Notes under the pieces: model-generated
What the model saw: the letters and a program-made list of their open reading frames with translations, nothing else
What the model was told of the DNA's origin: nothing
Database searches by the model: none
In this document: piece after piece, positions 42,973-53,939 of the stretch
How the letters are laid out: each line of letters begins with the position of its first letter
Position numbering within the stretch: the first letter of the stretch is position 1
DNA from: Galdieria partita
Lineage: Eukaryota; Rhodophyta; Bangiophyceae; Galdieriales; Galdieriaceae
Direction of reading: 5' to 3'
DNA length: 64,000 nucleotides
Assembly: GCA_025991245.1 (NCBI GenBank)
Contig: BQMJ01000047.1
Span: 143,715 to 207,714 of the forward strand
Translations under genes and position numbers: made by a program

Positions 42973-45372
42973 TCACTTTTCTTTTTCCAACAAAATTCGA
43001 AATCTTTCAGAAAAGCCTTCACTACAAAGAAACTCAATATAGTCTGGAACTGATAAACTACCTTTGGCCTCCTTAAATGGTAATGGAGTAACATAGACAA
43101 TACTAATGCAGTGCCGCCAATCAATACCTTTGGAATCCAATAAACGAAAATCTACAATCCTTCCAGAATCATCTTCTTCTAACGTGATGGTAAACTCTTC
43201 ATTCAAAATCAAACCAATTAAGTGTAGTAACTGAGGCTTATCTGTTACTTTCACTCGTCTCCTCTTCTTATTACGTTTATGGCCACTTTGGGAACTTGCC
43301 ATTGATTTTTGTTTCCTCTTTGACCTACTAGTGGATAAGCTCGCCGAATCTGAAGTATTCCATGCGTCTTCCTTGAAAGAAGGTGGCAAAAAGGAGTTTT
43401 CGATAGCAGCAGAGTCACGATTATGATTGTAAAATGAAGATACAGATACTTGAAAAAAGTATGTATGCCATTGAGAATTCACGATATCCACGAAAATATA
43501 ATCAAATTGAGGATGTTGTTCTTCCAGTAATATCCAACAGGAACGAGTAAACTTTCTCATTGGAGGATCAAGTTCATCACTAATCAATCGAACACAGCTA
43601 CTACAAGATAAACTCAAGTTCCTATAAGGTTTGCTATCGGAACGGATCGTGACTTCTTCTGTTCTATTGATAAACCATAAAAAGAATAATTTTTCAAAAG
43701 TCTGTCCTCTTGTGCTTGGATCACTTCGATAACGTTCAAACAATTCAGCCAAGTAATTCTCAGAAGCATATCTTTTAAGGAAAGAGGATAACAAGATATC
43801 ACGTGCAACGCTGTTATAAAAGCGTAAGTAGACTTCGTCAACTACAACTAATAAACCTCGACTTATATATGCCCCGTCTGCAACCGTAATAGTAGGTTTA
43901 GTTCTATCCATGAATAGCTTATAAAGCATAGAATCAAAATCGCTCTTTTCTCTTCCAGAACTAAGTCCATCAAGATAACCATTGTGTTTTCGTATCATTT
44001 CAGAATATAAATTCGAGGTGAAGCGTGTCTTTAGACTTTCGAAATTAGCATCAGGACGATCGTTGGCAAGAAATACCATTTTGGCTATCATTCTAGGTAC
44101 CAACCCAGTAAGTTCGACGACTTCATCTGAATGTTGACGAAGAATGGGTGGATAATCAGGTAAATCTTGCCACAAGTCAAACTCTTTGAAACTTAGAGGC
44201 TCCAAATAGTGTTTGACACCTCCATAACTACTAGGCAGATTATCTTCAAATTGATGATGCTGTGAACCTGCAATAAGAACTCCACAATAAGGCTATTCAA
44301 GTAAATGAAAAAGTCATTATAACAATAATAGAACATTACTTACTGTATTCATCACTTCCATACTGGTATAAAGTCGAAAGAAATCTGGCCACGTATTTGT
44401 TTTCTTGCCAAACTCGCGCAACAACACATTATGTTCATCGATAATAAACATATTGCGTGGTCCAAGCCGCATTATACAGCGACGAATTGCGAAAGCTAGA
44501 TTCAGATCTTTCTTTTTGATACAAAAATATATCACATGCTTAAGAGGAGAACCATTTAAAGCTTCGTAGTCCCATGACTGAAAACTCGGCAACTCGTCCA
44601 GAATGGAGAAATTCATGTACAGCAGCATTTTCAAGTAAAGTGTAACTATTTGAGAGATGTTGCTGATTTCCTCTAACCATGCAGCTGCGTTTCCAATATA
44701 CTGCAGAGGAATCCTACAATACATTGAAAACACAGCTGCCATATACAGCTCTACGCTCTTTCGTACACCACTTGCTGCCGATAGAACATTCTGTCGGCGT
44801 GGAAGATTGGGAGCTATCACACCAAGGCTTTCTATGAGTCGATTCCACTTCCTAATAAACTCTCTCCTCAGAAAGATTCTAGAGATTTTCCCAGCACTTT
44901 TTTCCACTGGAAAATCATCGGGAAACTGCTTGGGAGCAACCAACTGCATTAGGTCTTCAAACGTTTCTTTCCCAACTTGGAAAACTTTACCTCCTATTTG
45001 TATTTTTTCTCCAAGAACTGAGGCAACGGATTTGAACTTACACTCTAGTTGAAGATTAGGCAAGTTTGTCAACCATACGTTGCTGAACTTTTCGTCAATT
45101 TTACAATCGTCTTGTACAAATATGTCTCTAAAGTCAATATATCTTTCATTGTCTCTGTCACGACTATTTACGACTGACGCAAGAATAACTCTTCGACAAC
45201 CAACACGCTTCTTGTCAAAACAAGCCAACGGTTTTGTAAAGCTTCTTCTCCATAAATGACACTCTTTGGTTCCACAAAACACCTTAGTTTGGAAAGGATA
45301 CTGAACAATGGCTGGGGAAAGACCTGTAGAATGAAACGAAAAAGCAAAGCAACCCACAAGCATTGCAACCAT
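42973..45372 (-). CDS. Crinkler/RHS-like protein with degenerate P-loop and nuclease-like domain
   Basis: Two exons, 45372-44344 and 44292-42973, are joined by a 51 bp intron (GTAAGT...GAATAG) to give 782 residues. The N-terminus (MVAMLVGCFAFSFHSTG, then a Ser/Arg/Cys-rich stretch) could be a targeting signal. The NTPase region has ASGVRKSVELYMAAVFSMYC at about 200-219, where Crinkler/RHS P-loops read SG-x-GKS; here arginine replaces the glycine before the lysine. A Walker B-like NMFIIDEHNVLL follows (Asp312-Glu313). The second exon has a helical STAND-like part (VELTGLVPRMIAKM), a motif YIFVDIVNSQWHTYFFQVSV followed by SSFYNHNRD, as in RHS/Crinkler nuclease-like domains, then a Lys/Arg-rich nuclear-localisation-like patch (KRNKKRRRVK). 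Related in plan, not closely in sequence, to the other ATPases here. Function unknown. Confidence 0.7.
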
Positions 45373-45514
45373 CCAACCATCTCAAAATAACAATGGACGA
45401 TTGCTTTAGAGTCAATCAATAATGGCGATGGATTTAGATAGTCTGAGCCAACTGACTTGTCGTTTGCAAACAAAGAAAACCCTACAAGTTTCACAAAGTT
45501 TAACTAAATATGTT

Positions 45515-46740
45515 TGAGTTTACGGAGTGGTGATGGCAGCTTTCAACCTTCTGTTGACCTACTTGAAGAAATCACCAAAGTGGTACTATATGAGCTAGTT
45601 GACAGAGAGTTAGATAAAGCTTTATGACTGTTTGAGTGCTTGACCAGTTTATATGTTTCCAAATTGTACAACAGATTTTTTAACAACTTTGAGTTTTGGC
45701 GTTGCATTTTATAATATGGAGAATAGCCAAGTTTGAAAGTTTTCGTGAGAGTGGGATTTTAATAGAACTGTTGTAGATGCGTCTGTGTTGTATATCAGAG
45801 AAGCGCTGAGGAAACTAGAGAGTCGTGGTACTACATAGCGTGTTCAAGTATTCTGGGTATAGTTGAAAAGTTTCTGAGTTGCTGCTTTCTTCCCCTTTTG
45901 CTTCTCTATGTTGGTTTAACTAGTGTAGGCAATTCTTTGTCTTGGGAAGCCACCCTTGACAATTTGGTTATGTTTCTCCAACTTTGGAGTGCTCTAGTGT
46001 TTCTAGAATTTTCTGTGGTAGATTGTTGAGTTTTGTGAAACATAGACTGTTTGAAACTTTGCTCGGTTCAAAGAGAGTGACGGGCTGAGTGTCTGTGTTT
46101 TTGACTGTTGTTGTCAAGGGACAAACAAGGCAAAGTTCTTGCAACGATACTTACTATGTGAGTCGTGACGCTGTGCCATTATGGACAGTTTTCATATATA
46201 GCTTTTATACAAAATAGAGTCAACAACTGATTCTTTATTTTCGCAATTGAATTATACAAAATAGAATATGCGACACTTGGTCTATGTATTCAAGCTGATT
46301 GAGAAAATTGACTGGATTCTTTATCAACATACTTGTAGGCAAAATACAAATTATATACATGTGTCACTTCCAACGTGTACTTAAACGTTTTGTTGATAAT
46401 TGAAATACTATACCAGAGTGTATAAACTCAAATCTGCAAAAGTCTGAAAAGTACTTGATACTGGTAACACAAAACTCATAATCCTTCAAGTTGCAAACAG
46501 GTCAGATAGACATTGATCAGCACAAGTGTTCACTCTACTTGACGAAATTTCTCTATGACAACTTGGTGACTACACACCTAATGGTTCCAAGTTGTGGGAA
46601 ACACGCTCTTCTTGTTGAAAGTGGCAGATTATACTCTCTTGAAATGATTCCTATCAACTAGAGCTCAGTGTTCTCAAAATCACTTGACACCAGTAAATCT
46701 CCAAGGTAAGTAACAAAGGTGAGTTTATCTCACTAGATTG
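45515..46740 (+). repeat. Subtelomeric repeat R1, full copy
   Basis: About 1.2 kb matches 53940-55200 in inverse orientation along its length. Examples: gagtggtgatggcagctttc at the left end against its complement near 55190; gaattctttgtcttgggaagccaccctt internally; the ccaaggtaagtaacaaaggt end. Its right half also matches 26490-27170. No open frame is shared, so it is probably non-coding or long dead. It sits directly 3' of the 944-residue ATPase gene, with the inverse copy on the gene's far side. Confidence 0.8.
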
Positions 46741-47057
46741 ACGCCTTTCCAAAAATCTTCCTTTTTCCGGCACAAGTCGCTTCTTAAATAGACTTCCGGC
46801 TCTTGTACGTAATGTTATAATTTCATTGTCGTCTGCAAAGAAGAGTATACTGTCTACTGTACATTTGCTGACTGTTTGTTCTTTACAGTGTTTCTGTAGA
46901 TTCTTTTTGTATAGAAGGAAAGAACGATAATTTTACTAGTCTTTCAATGATGCAAATTTAAAACGATAATATTTCACGATTACTCAACATTGGCTTTACA
47001 AAAGGTAATGAACGACGAACTGTAGAGTTCGATTCACCAAAAAGTAGAGTATCAAAG
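46741..47057. other. Short spacer downstream of the large ATPase
   Basis: About 315 bp between repeat R1 and the ATPase stop. It contains cttaaatagacttccggctc near 46783, which recurs with one or two changes near 55235. Otherwise nothing is recognised; it should include the 3' UTR of the ATPase gene. Confidence 0.4.
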
Positions 47058-49892
47058 TTATTGACTGTTGTTCGCAAATTCGTCAACTCGTAATGCTGCT
47101 AATATATAGAAGAGATGATCTTCGTGTACTCGAATGATTCTCAGTAACTTTTCATCGACCTTGCTTCGATTATTTCCAACAACACTATGCAACAGTGTCG
47201 CATAGCGACCAGCATACTCTTCAGGAATCAATGCATTTTCGATTAAGAACTTTTTCCAATCGAAGTCTCTAGAGGATTGGGTTGGTACATGCATATTTTG
47301 TCCAATATTCACAGCTGGCATGGGTGTTTGCTCTCTTTCAGCATTAAAAGAAACTTGTTGTACTGAGATCGGTGCAGAAATAGTTGAATCTCCTCTTGTA
47401 TCTTCCATTTGCGTCACATTCATACTTGAACGAGTATTTCTTCTTTCCATCCTTCGACGAGTACTTCTTCTTTCTATCCTTCGACGAGTACTTCTTCTTT
47501 CTATCCTTGGACGAGTATTTCTTCTTTCCATCCTTCCACTATTCCTTTCATATTCTTCATATGGAATACGTCTTAGTAAATCTACAAAAGAATTGCTCAA
47601 CAAATCAGAAAGTGGTTTCAGTTGTTCCAACCATCCAGGATTGTCTGCAAACACTCTTTCAAGTTCTTCACTAGCCTTGCGACCTAAAAAGGTTTGCAAA
47701 GATGTAGTTGAACATACTACAACTTGACAATGAGGAGGTATCCTCAACCATTCTTTTCGTATATTCTGTGGTTGTATCTCAGAGTTGATAGAACTGTAAA
47801 CAATATTATTATTATTGTCTTCATAATAAACTCCACTATTCAATATCCAATTCTGATTATCACGAAATTGTCTGGAAACTTCGTCAGTATACTTGTTGCT
47901 TACAATCAACTGAATGGCTGTTAAATTATTTTGTTCCAATTCAAGCTGTGACGCCACTGGATGTAAAAATTTAGCAACTTCTGACTTAATCATTGAGCGA
48001 CCAACACCAGAACTTGACAACTGAAAACATTTCAATGCAGCACCTATCAAATATACTCTCTCCTTGGTGGTTTCAGTCTCCATAGGCGTTTGCTCTGAAG
48101 AAGATTCACCTTGAATAACAAGGAAAGAATTGTCTTTCATATCTGTTACTCGAATAAGAACATCAGGTCCATTGGAGTTTTGTCGAATGGGAACAAATAT
48201 TCCATCTTTTGATAAATACTTTTCAAAAAATGGTTTCCAAGCAGTGACATGGTAAGTTTCTTCGTTAGCACTATGGATCTCACTCACTGTCGAACTAAAT
48301 GCTGGAACATAATTGGGAATGGGATCCACTTTTAAGCTGCCAATGGTTTGAGTAGATTCTATTGATATATGTTCGACAAAACTATGTCGAAATATACTCA
48401 ATTCTCCAAGTTTGGAACAGAAACACCATCGAACATAAAGAATAAGAGTAAATATAATTTCAAATTTGAAACCACGACTCGAAGGTGAATCAAATCGACT
48501 GATCGATGAAAATAAACTACAAACAAAACGAAGAGGAGGAATATTCCAATATCGCGATTGAATATGCTTTAGTACAATCTTTGGAAAAACCAACTTGAAA
48601 TATGTTTCATCGCTGTCTTCAACGGGTGTCCTGCTTGCTTCGTCTTGTTCATTTCTCGAGCAACTCACATAATAAAAACCAAAATGATTGGCAATATCCA
48701 AAACATATTCAGAATGGCTTCCTGTTCCTAAACCACCAAATAGAGTCTCTCTCTTTGGAATACGAAATTCTAAAATACTCGCAAGAAGCATAGAAGAAAA
48801 AACAATCATTGATTCGGGTGTCATACGAGAAAGAGTTACTACGAGAGAAGTAGTCGGAGCAATTTTCTCCATTTCCTCTTTCATTTCATCCTCTGAAAGA
48901 TCACATAAACTATTACAACGTTCACATATACTTCCCAATTCATTTAAAACATGAACAACATAGTAAGGAACACCACCTGTATAATCATATACTTGTTTGA
49001 AGAACCAATCATGTCCCTCAGGATGACTAGGAAATAATACTTTTAGAATACGTTCATCGTCATAAGTGGTATTTTGTATAAAGTATTTGACAGTTGCTTC
49101 TGAAAAAGGATCCAACCGAAGAAAATTTAACGTTATTCGGGAAGGCATTGCATCCTCTTCTCTACTAATTATACAATCCGACCTCCCCGCAACAATACAA
49201 ATGACAAAAGGTTTACTTACGACAACTGATAAAACTCTAAAGAAGGCACGATACACGTTGTGCACTCGACTTGCCCCTTGTGTAACCATCAAATCCTGAA
49301 ACATTTTGAATTTGTCGCCTTCTAAAGCTCCAATTTCATCAATAAACAAATATAAATAACGTTTCTTGGTTACTTGCAAGAGTTTCTGAAACCATTTTTC
49401 TGGATTACCAATACAGGAGAGAACTTGAGAAAGTAGATCTGCACCGTTTGGAAACTGGGAAAGAGCTTTCTCGCTTATCCACTCCAAAAGCGTATCTTCA
49501 AAACATGTTCCTTTCGGCACATCGAGAAGACTCAACACAACATATAAAGTCTCGTTTAACAGAGCGTCTAGAGCTCTTTCTCCTACATTTTCTCCCTTTG
49601 CAAAGCCAGGAAAATTCTTCCTAGTATCTACATAACGCAAAATACGTTCTTTGTTGATGGAAAGGAACCTTCGGAAGTTCTCCCCAAATGCGCTTTTGCC
49701 ACTCCCATACATTTGGGGAGCATAGCACACATGAGGTCGAGGAGTTTGAGGTATACCTTTTTCAACGAAAACAAAGGAAGATTCAAAAGCTTTCAGAACT
49801 TGTAATATCGCTGATTCTCGGTTGACAAGAGGATATTCTATCCCTGAATAGCGAGCACGATTCCTTCCACCCAAACTCGTCATCGTCGCCAA
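47058..49892 (-). CDS. Large STAND-type ATPase with nuclease-like domain, basic repeats and SAM-like end
   Basis: An intact single-exon gene of 944 residues. Walker A is APQMYGSGKSAFGENF (about 58-73), Walker B YLYLFIDEIGAL (Asp185-Glu186), a sensor-like strand VICIVAGRSDC, and DYTGGVPYYVVHVLNE (about 303-318). A nuclease-like fold begins near residue 560: WKPFFEKYL, GPDVLIRV and SFLVIQGESSSEQT, where the usual E-x-K pair reads Q-G-E. An arginine-rich tandem repeat follows (RIERRSTRRR units), then a 60-residue C-terminal domain (WKKFLIENALIPEEYAGRYA ending ILAALRVDEF) that looks like a SAM-type helical bundle. Its plan matches the 701-residue protein but sequence identity is low, so these are two subfamilies. 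A decayed paralogue lies at 34053-36240. It is flanked by inverted R1 repeats. Confidence 0.75.
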   Translation of the reverse strand: MATMTSLGGRNRARYSGIEYPLVNRESAILQVLKAFESSFVFVEKGIPQTPRPHVCYAPQMYGSGKSAFGENFRRFLSINKERILRYVDTRKNFPGFAKGENVGERALDALLNETLYVVLSLLDVPKGTCFEDTLLEWISEKALSQFPNGADLLSQVLSCIGNPEKWFQKLLQVTKKRYLYLFIDEIGALEGDKFKMFQDLMVTQGASRVHNVYRAFFRVLSVVVSKPFVICIVAGRSDCIISREEDAMPSRITLNFLRLDPFSEATVKYFIQNTTYDDERILKVLFPSHPEGHDWFFKQVYDYTGGVPYYVVHVLNELGSICERCNSLCDLSEDEMKEEMEKIAPTTSLVVTLSRMTPESMIVFSSMLLASILEFRIPKRETLFGGLGTGSHSEYVLDIANHFGFYYVSCSRNEQDEASRTPVEDSDETYFKLVFPKIVLKHIQSRYWNIPPLRFVCSLFSSISRFDSPSSRGFKFEIIFTLILYVRWCFCSKLGELSIFRHSFVEHISIESTQTIGSLKVDPIPNYVPAFSSTVSEIHSANEETYHVTAWKPFFEKYLSKDGIFVPIRQNSNGPDVLIRVTDMKDNSFLVIQGESSSEQTPMETETTKERVYLIGAALKCFQLSSSGVGRSMIKSEVAKFLHPVASQLELEQNNLTAIQLIVSNKYTDEVSRQFRDNQNWILNSGVYYEDNNNNIVYSSINSEIQPQNIRKEWLRIPPHCQVVVCSTTSLQTFLGRKASEELERVFADNPGWLEQLKPLSDLLSNSFVDLLRRIPYEEYERNSGRMERRNTRPRIERRSTRRRIERRSTRRRMERRNTRSSMNVTQMEDTRGDSTISAPISVQQVSFNAEREQTPMPAVNIGQNMHVPTQSSRDFDWKKFLIENALIPEEYAGRYATLLHSVVGNNRSKVDEKLLRIIRVHEDHLFYILAALRVDEFANNSQ
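47431..47545 (-). repeat. In-frame 30-nt tandem repeat within the ATPase gene
   Basis: Four or so copies of a 30-nt unit (plus strand, cttctttctatccttcgacg with variants) encode 10-residue units of the type RRSTRRRIE on the minus strand. Copies differ by a few bases. The repeat lies between the nuclease-like and SAM-like regions and adds strong positive charge. Confidence 0.85.
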
Positions 49893-52800
49893 AACAAAAT
49901 CGGTAATATATGTGGCCGTTGGTGCTTCAAAGAATTTCTCGATTATAAAAGGATAAATAGCACTAAAAATAAACTTACTTTGGTATTGGAAGAATCATAA
50001 ACTATCACGTATATGTTTTATTTTATGAAATATATTTAGTTTTCACTTTTCAGTTTTATTCAGCACTGTTGGGCTTAAGCTCTTTGTCAATTAAGCTTTC
50101 TAAAAAACTTGGCTAACCTTTCTCTAAGAAACTATATGGTTTGTAACTTCCAAAGATAACAACGCATCCGTACTGGCTTATCGCAATCATTTCGTTATTG
50201 TGGTTGCGGAACTCATGGCTAAGTAACTTTACTGATACCCCTTTTTAAAGTACAGTTTTTTTACAGAATTTTTCTTGTTCGAATTTTGACAAGAAATCTT
50301 TTGAAAATTGAATATAGAAGTGCTTGATTCTTTTTGAGTATTCTTGAAACCGTTTATTCGTTTGGTCTTAGCCTTCAATGAATGGGCTTTAACCTTGCGG
50401 TTTATGTGGCATATAAAGGTACCCTTTCGGTCCCAATCTATGTACTTTGCAGCTCAGAGCCACTTTGAGAACTGTTGATCCTTATGTTTTGGTCTGTAGG
50501 AAGGTATATAATATCTGTAATATCGTGAAAAATCGCCTAGGTAATGAGGCTCCTAGTTGTCTTTGAGTTTGAATACTTGTCACTTGTAGATGTCTTGTAA
50601 TGTTGTTACGAATCCTCGTTTTTACTTCAGTCATCGAGGTCCTTATCTACATTCAAAATTGATTCTGTGTTGATCGAACACCCTGCCGGTTTCTTATTCG
50701 TCAGTTCGTGTCTAGTAATGGTCTGACTTTCCAATCGGAGAGAAGAGACTGCCCTTGAAAACTGGGCTGCGAAATTCAAAAGCTATTTTTGCTCTGCAAA
50801 AAGCACACTTGGACTCAACTTGATTGTAGAAAAAGTCTTTGTGCCAGTTTTGCTTGTTTCCTTATTGCCTTTACCTGAGGATAGCACTAAGAGTTCATCT
50901 TTGGTCAATTCAAAGCCAGAATTGGAAAGAAGAAACGAATTTCTGGAAAAGCTTTGTCAAGCGAGAGGATGTGCTACGAATGGAAAGTGGGAGTTTTTTG
51001 GAAAGAATTACCATAGCTTTGGGCATTCTTTGTTCTACAGATAAGAATAGTGTTGAAGAGGATATTTCTGGAATAGTTACATTGTCGACTCCTTTTGACC
51101 TGAGATAATTGTAAATACTTATTTATCGAAAGATTTATCTCATTGAAATTAGCTAAAACATAAAGCAAACTAAATAGATCGTTTGATAAATATACAAAGT
51201 ATTTTCAAGACCAAAGCAAAGGAAGAAGTATTCGCTACGAGAACAAACCTTGAACACTATGATAAGGTCGACTAGCGTATGTTGAATTGACAAAGTGCAG
51301 AGATCTTGAAAGAAGTTGTATTCGAAACAAGTTGTCTAGTAAAGGTTTCAATGAATGAGATGAAATAAAAAAGATTGTCCAAGTATATATCAAATTTAGA
51401 GGTCATACCCATATTGTAAGGCTCCTTTGGGAAATAGTTTGATTCCGAATTTCAAACACGATTCATTGAATGTGGTAAATTACACTTGCTCCAACTTTTC
51501 ATTTGAGTTCTTTTATCGATATTTAAGATATGTATAGATTGTTTGCAAGGAAATGAACATGATAAAGGAAAGATGACTCATTCAATTAGTTGCTACTCAA
51601 AAAGAATTTACTTGATTATTCTGTTGATTGATAAATTTTGTTTGAAAGATCAAGAATTATAAAGAAAGTTATTGGTTTTAAGAACCTTGTATACTCAAGA
51701 GACAATCAATGAACCATTATCTTTTCATTCTACCTCACGTGTCAGTGAAACTCTTCTCGTCTTAAGACTCTTTCCGGTAAAAATTTGAAGATTTGGCAGT
51801 ATGTAAGAGAGTATGGAACAGAAAGAGAATAGATTCATTTTTATTCCTCGAATAGTAAAAAGTTGCAAAAAGTAACAACACAAAAATGGCCAAGAGATTG
51901 CACAATAGAGATCATCATACTATACAAGGAAAAGCCACTAAGTAACAATTGGATTCAAACTATAGTCCAACTTTATGTCTAAACACAGAAGGAAGAAAGA
52001 CAGTAGTAATAGAAAAACAGGAACAAAAAATCAACTGCTTTCTAATATATGAACAAAAAAGCCCATCTGACGAAGAATATCTCAATTCAATTATTCTTAA
52101 AAAATAAAAATTGAACAAGAAAGTTATGTCGTAAGAGTACACATTGTGAAGCCGACCAAGTGATTCTAAGTTGAACCTTTTGAGCATAGATAACATGAGG
52201 CTTAAAAATTTTCAACCAAAACTCAAAGTTCATTTTTTAAGGAATTCAAGAAGACTACCAGTGTAACAGCCATCATAATCTTCATCATAGCCGTTTTAAT
52301 GTCCATCAACGGGAAATAATATAGTATACTTGGAACTTACAGAAATGATTCAACTTGAATGAATTTGGCAATCGACAATTTTAAAAGTTCTTCTGTGTAA
52401 AATGGATTCGAAGCATCCTTATAGAGAAGAATTGGGTTTCGACTCAAATTCGTCCGACATAATTTCCCAGATGGATACAAATATAGTGGAATTGTAACCA
52501 TAGACAGATGGGTTTTGAATCACAAGAACAATTCAAGCATAGAAGCAAAGAAGGAGCTACGTATTTACTCAATTCATTTTGTTGGAGAGTAGCATTGTGA
52601 TGTGTAAAGATTCAAGATTCAGTGAACAAAGTAAAATATTTCCGTTTCAATGCAATGATACTGCCTCAAAGCAAAACGATAAGTTTAGACAAAGATGCCT
52701 AAAGCGTCAAACAGTGGGTTCGAACGAGAAACTTTTCAAGACCAAACTTTGCCACCAAAGCCCTGCTAGTATTGGTCGTAACTACCAAAGACTTGAAACT

Positions 52801-53939
52801 TGAGTTCCATAAAGCTTGAAAAATACTTGTCTTTAGTCCAAGTTCATGTTGTACGTACCTCAACCTGGATCCTTGTTGAAAACTGTTGCTCTTTATTTTC
52901 TGGTAAGTTTAAAGGCGTTTTACTACGTAGACTACTGTGGAAAACGTCTGCATAAAAAGGTCCCAATTATTTTTAAGTCTGAACCCGTGTCCCTATACAG
53001 TCTTGTCGTGTAACTTGGTTTTTCATACTACAAAGTCAAGTCTTGTGAATTGCTGTCGCGAATCCTCCTTTGTAGCACTCGAAGTACATTCTGAGTTGAT
53101 TCTTGTCTTCTTCAAACAACAAGTTCCTTTATTTGTCAGTTTATGACCATTTACAGTCTCTTATCCAACCAGGAAGGAGAGAGGAGCATCCCGCCTCAAC
53201 TACAGTGCGAAATTCAAATGTGGCAAATCTTCGCCCATTTCCCATACAACAATCATCGAACCATTCTTGTTGCTTGGTTGTTGAGTGTAAATGAATAGAA
53301 AGCTCACAGCATTTTCCAGTTTAAAAGCAAGACTCAAAGGATTTTTAGAAATTCGTAGACCATGTTTGATAAAGTAAAAGAGTGACTATTGTAATTCTAC
53401 AAAAGTAAACCTCTATCCGCTCTTTTACATACAGCACTTTAACAATCAGTGTACAATCGACTTGTGACAGCTCATATCGTTTCGCTTTTGTTGTTAAAAG
53501 ACAGAAATCGGGTTGAGAAAGATGCCCTGTTTTCAAAAGTTGCACTGCAAGCTGCACTCTATCCCTAACTGGGATCTGCCAGCGTCACTTTTCCCACTTT
53601 GAAAAGCCTTTCAGCACACGGCACTCCAAATTATTCCACTCTTTCCCTAGTTTCAACTCTTGTATACAGAAATATTGAGTAAGGATTGCACACACTTGAG
53701 GGTCCTATGAATGGGTGATGATGGCTTTGTAGTTTCACAGTCAGCAACTACAACGGACAATTTAACTGCTAATGGGTTTTAACTGATTACTAGTTGCAAT
53801 TCGGAAATCTTTTGTTTATTCCTCTTTTGTAGTCCTTTCATCTCAAGATAACGAGGTTCAGCAGCCTCACAAAGAAGCTGTTGAGAACACAAACGAGTTG
53901 CTCAAATCACCTTTCTACATGGGCATTTTTTGGAAGGGC
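49893..53939. other. Gene-free subtelomeric DNA with decayed repeats
   Basis: No ORF of note. R2-like segments occur at about 50460-50660 (ctgttgatccttatgttttg, aatgaggctcctagttgtct) and about 52840-53110 (ctggatccttgttgaaaact, gcgaatcctcctttgtagca). A segment at 51840-52260 resembles 59540-59800 (both have aaacacagaaggaa, a tagtaatag/tagtattag tract and a gattctaag/gattctgag end), so it is an isolated relative of the tandem repeat family R3 described below. Nothing else can be assigned. Confidence 0.5.

Noticed and set aside
47010-47045. tRNA-like T-arm string (gagttcgattcacc)
   Set aside because: No matching D-arm, anticodon arm or acceptor stem upstream; chance match next to the ATPase stop.
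47320-47727. Plus ORFs with repeated Phe/Leu/Ser units
   Set aside because: They are the antisense reading of the arginine-rich tandem repeat in the 944-residue ATPase.
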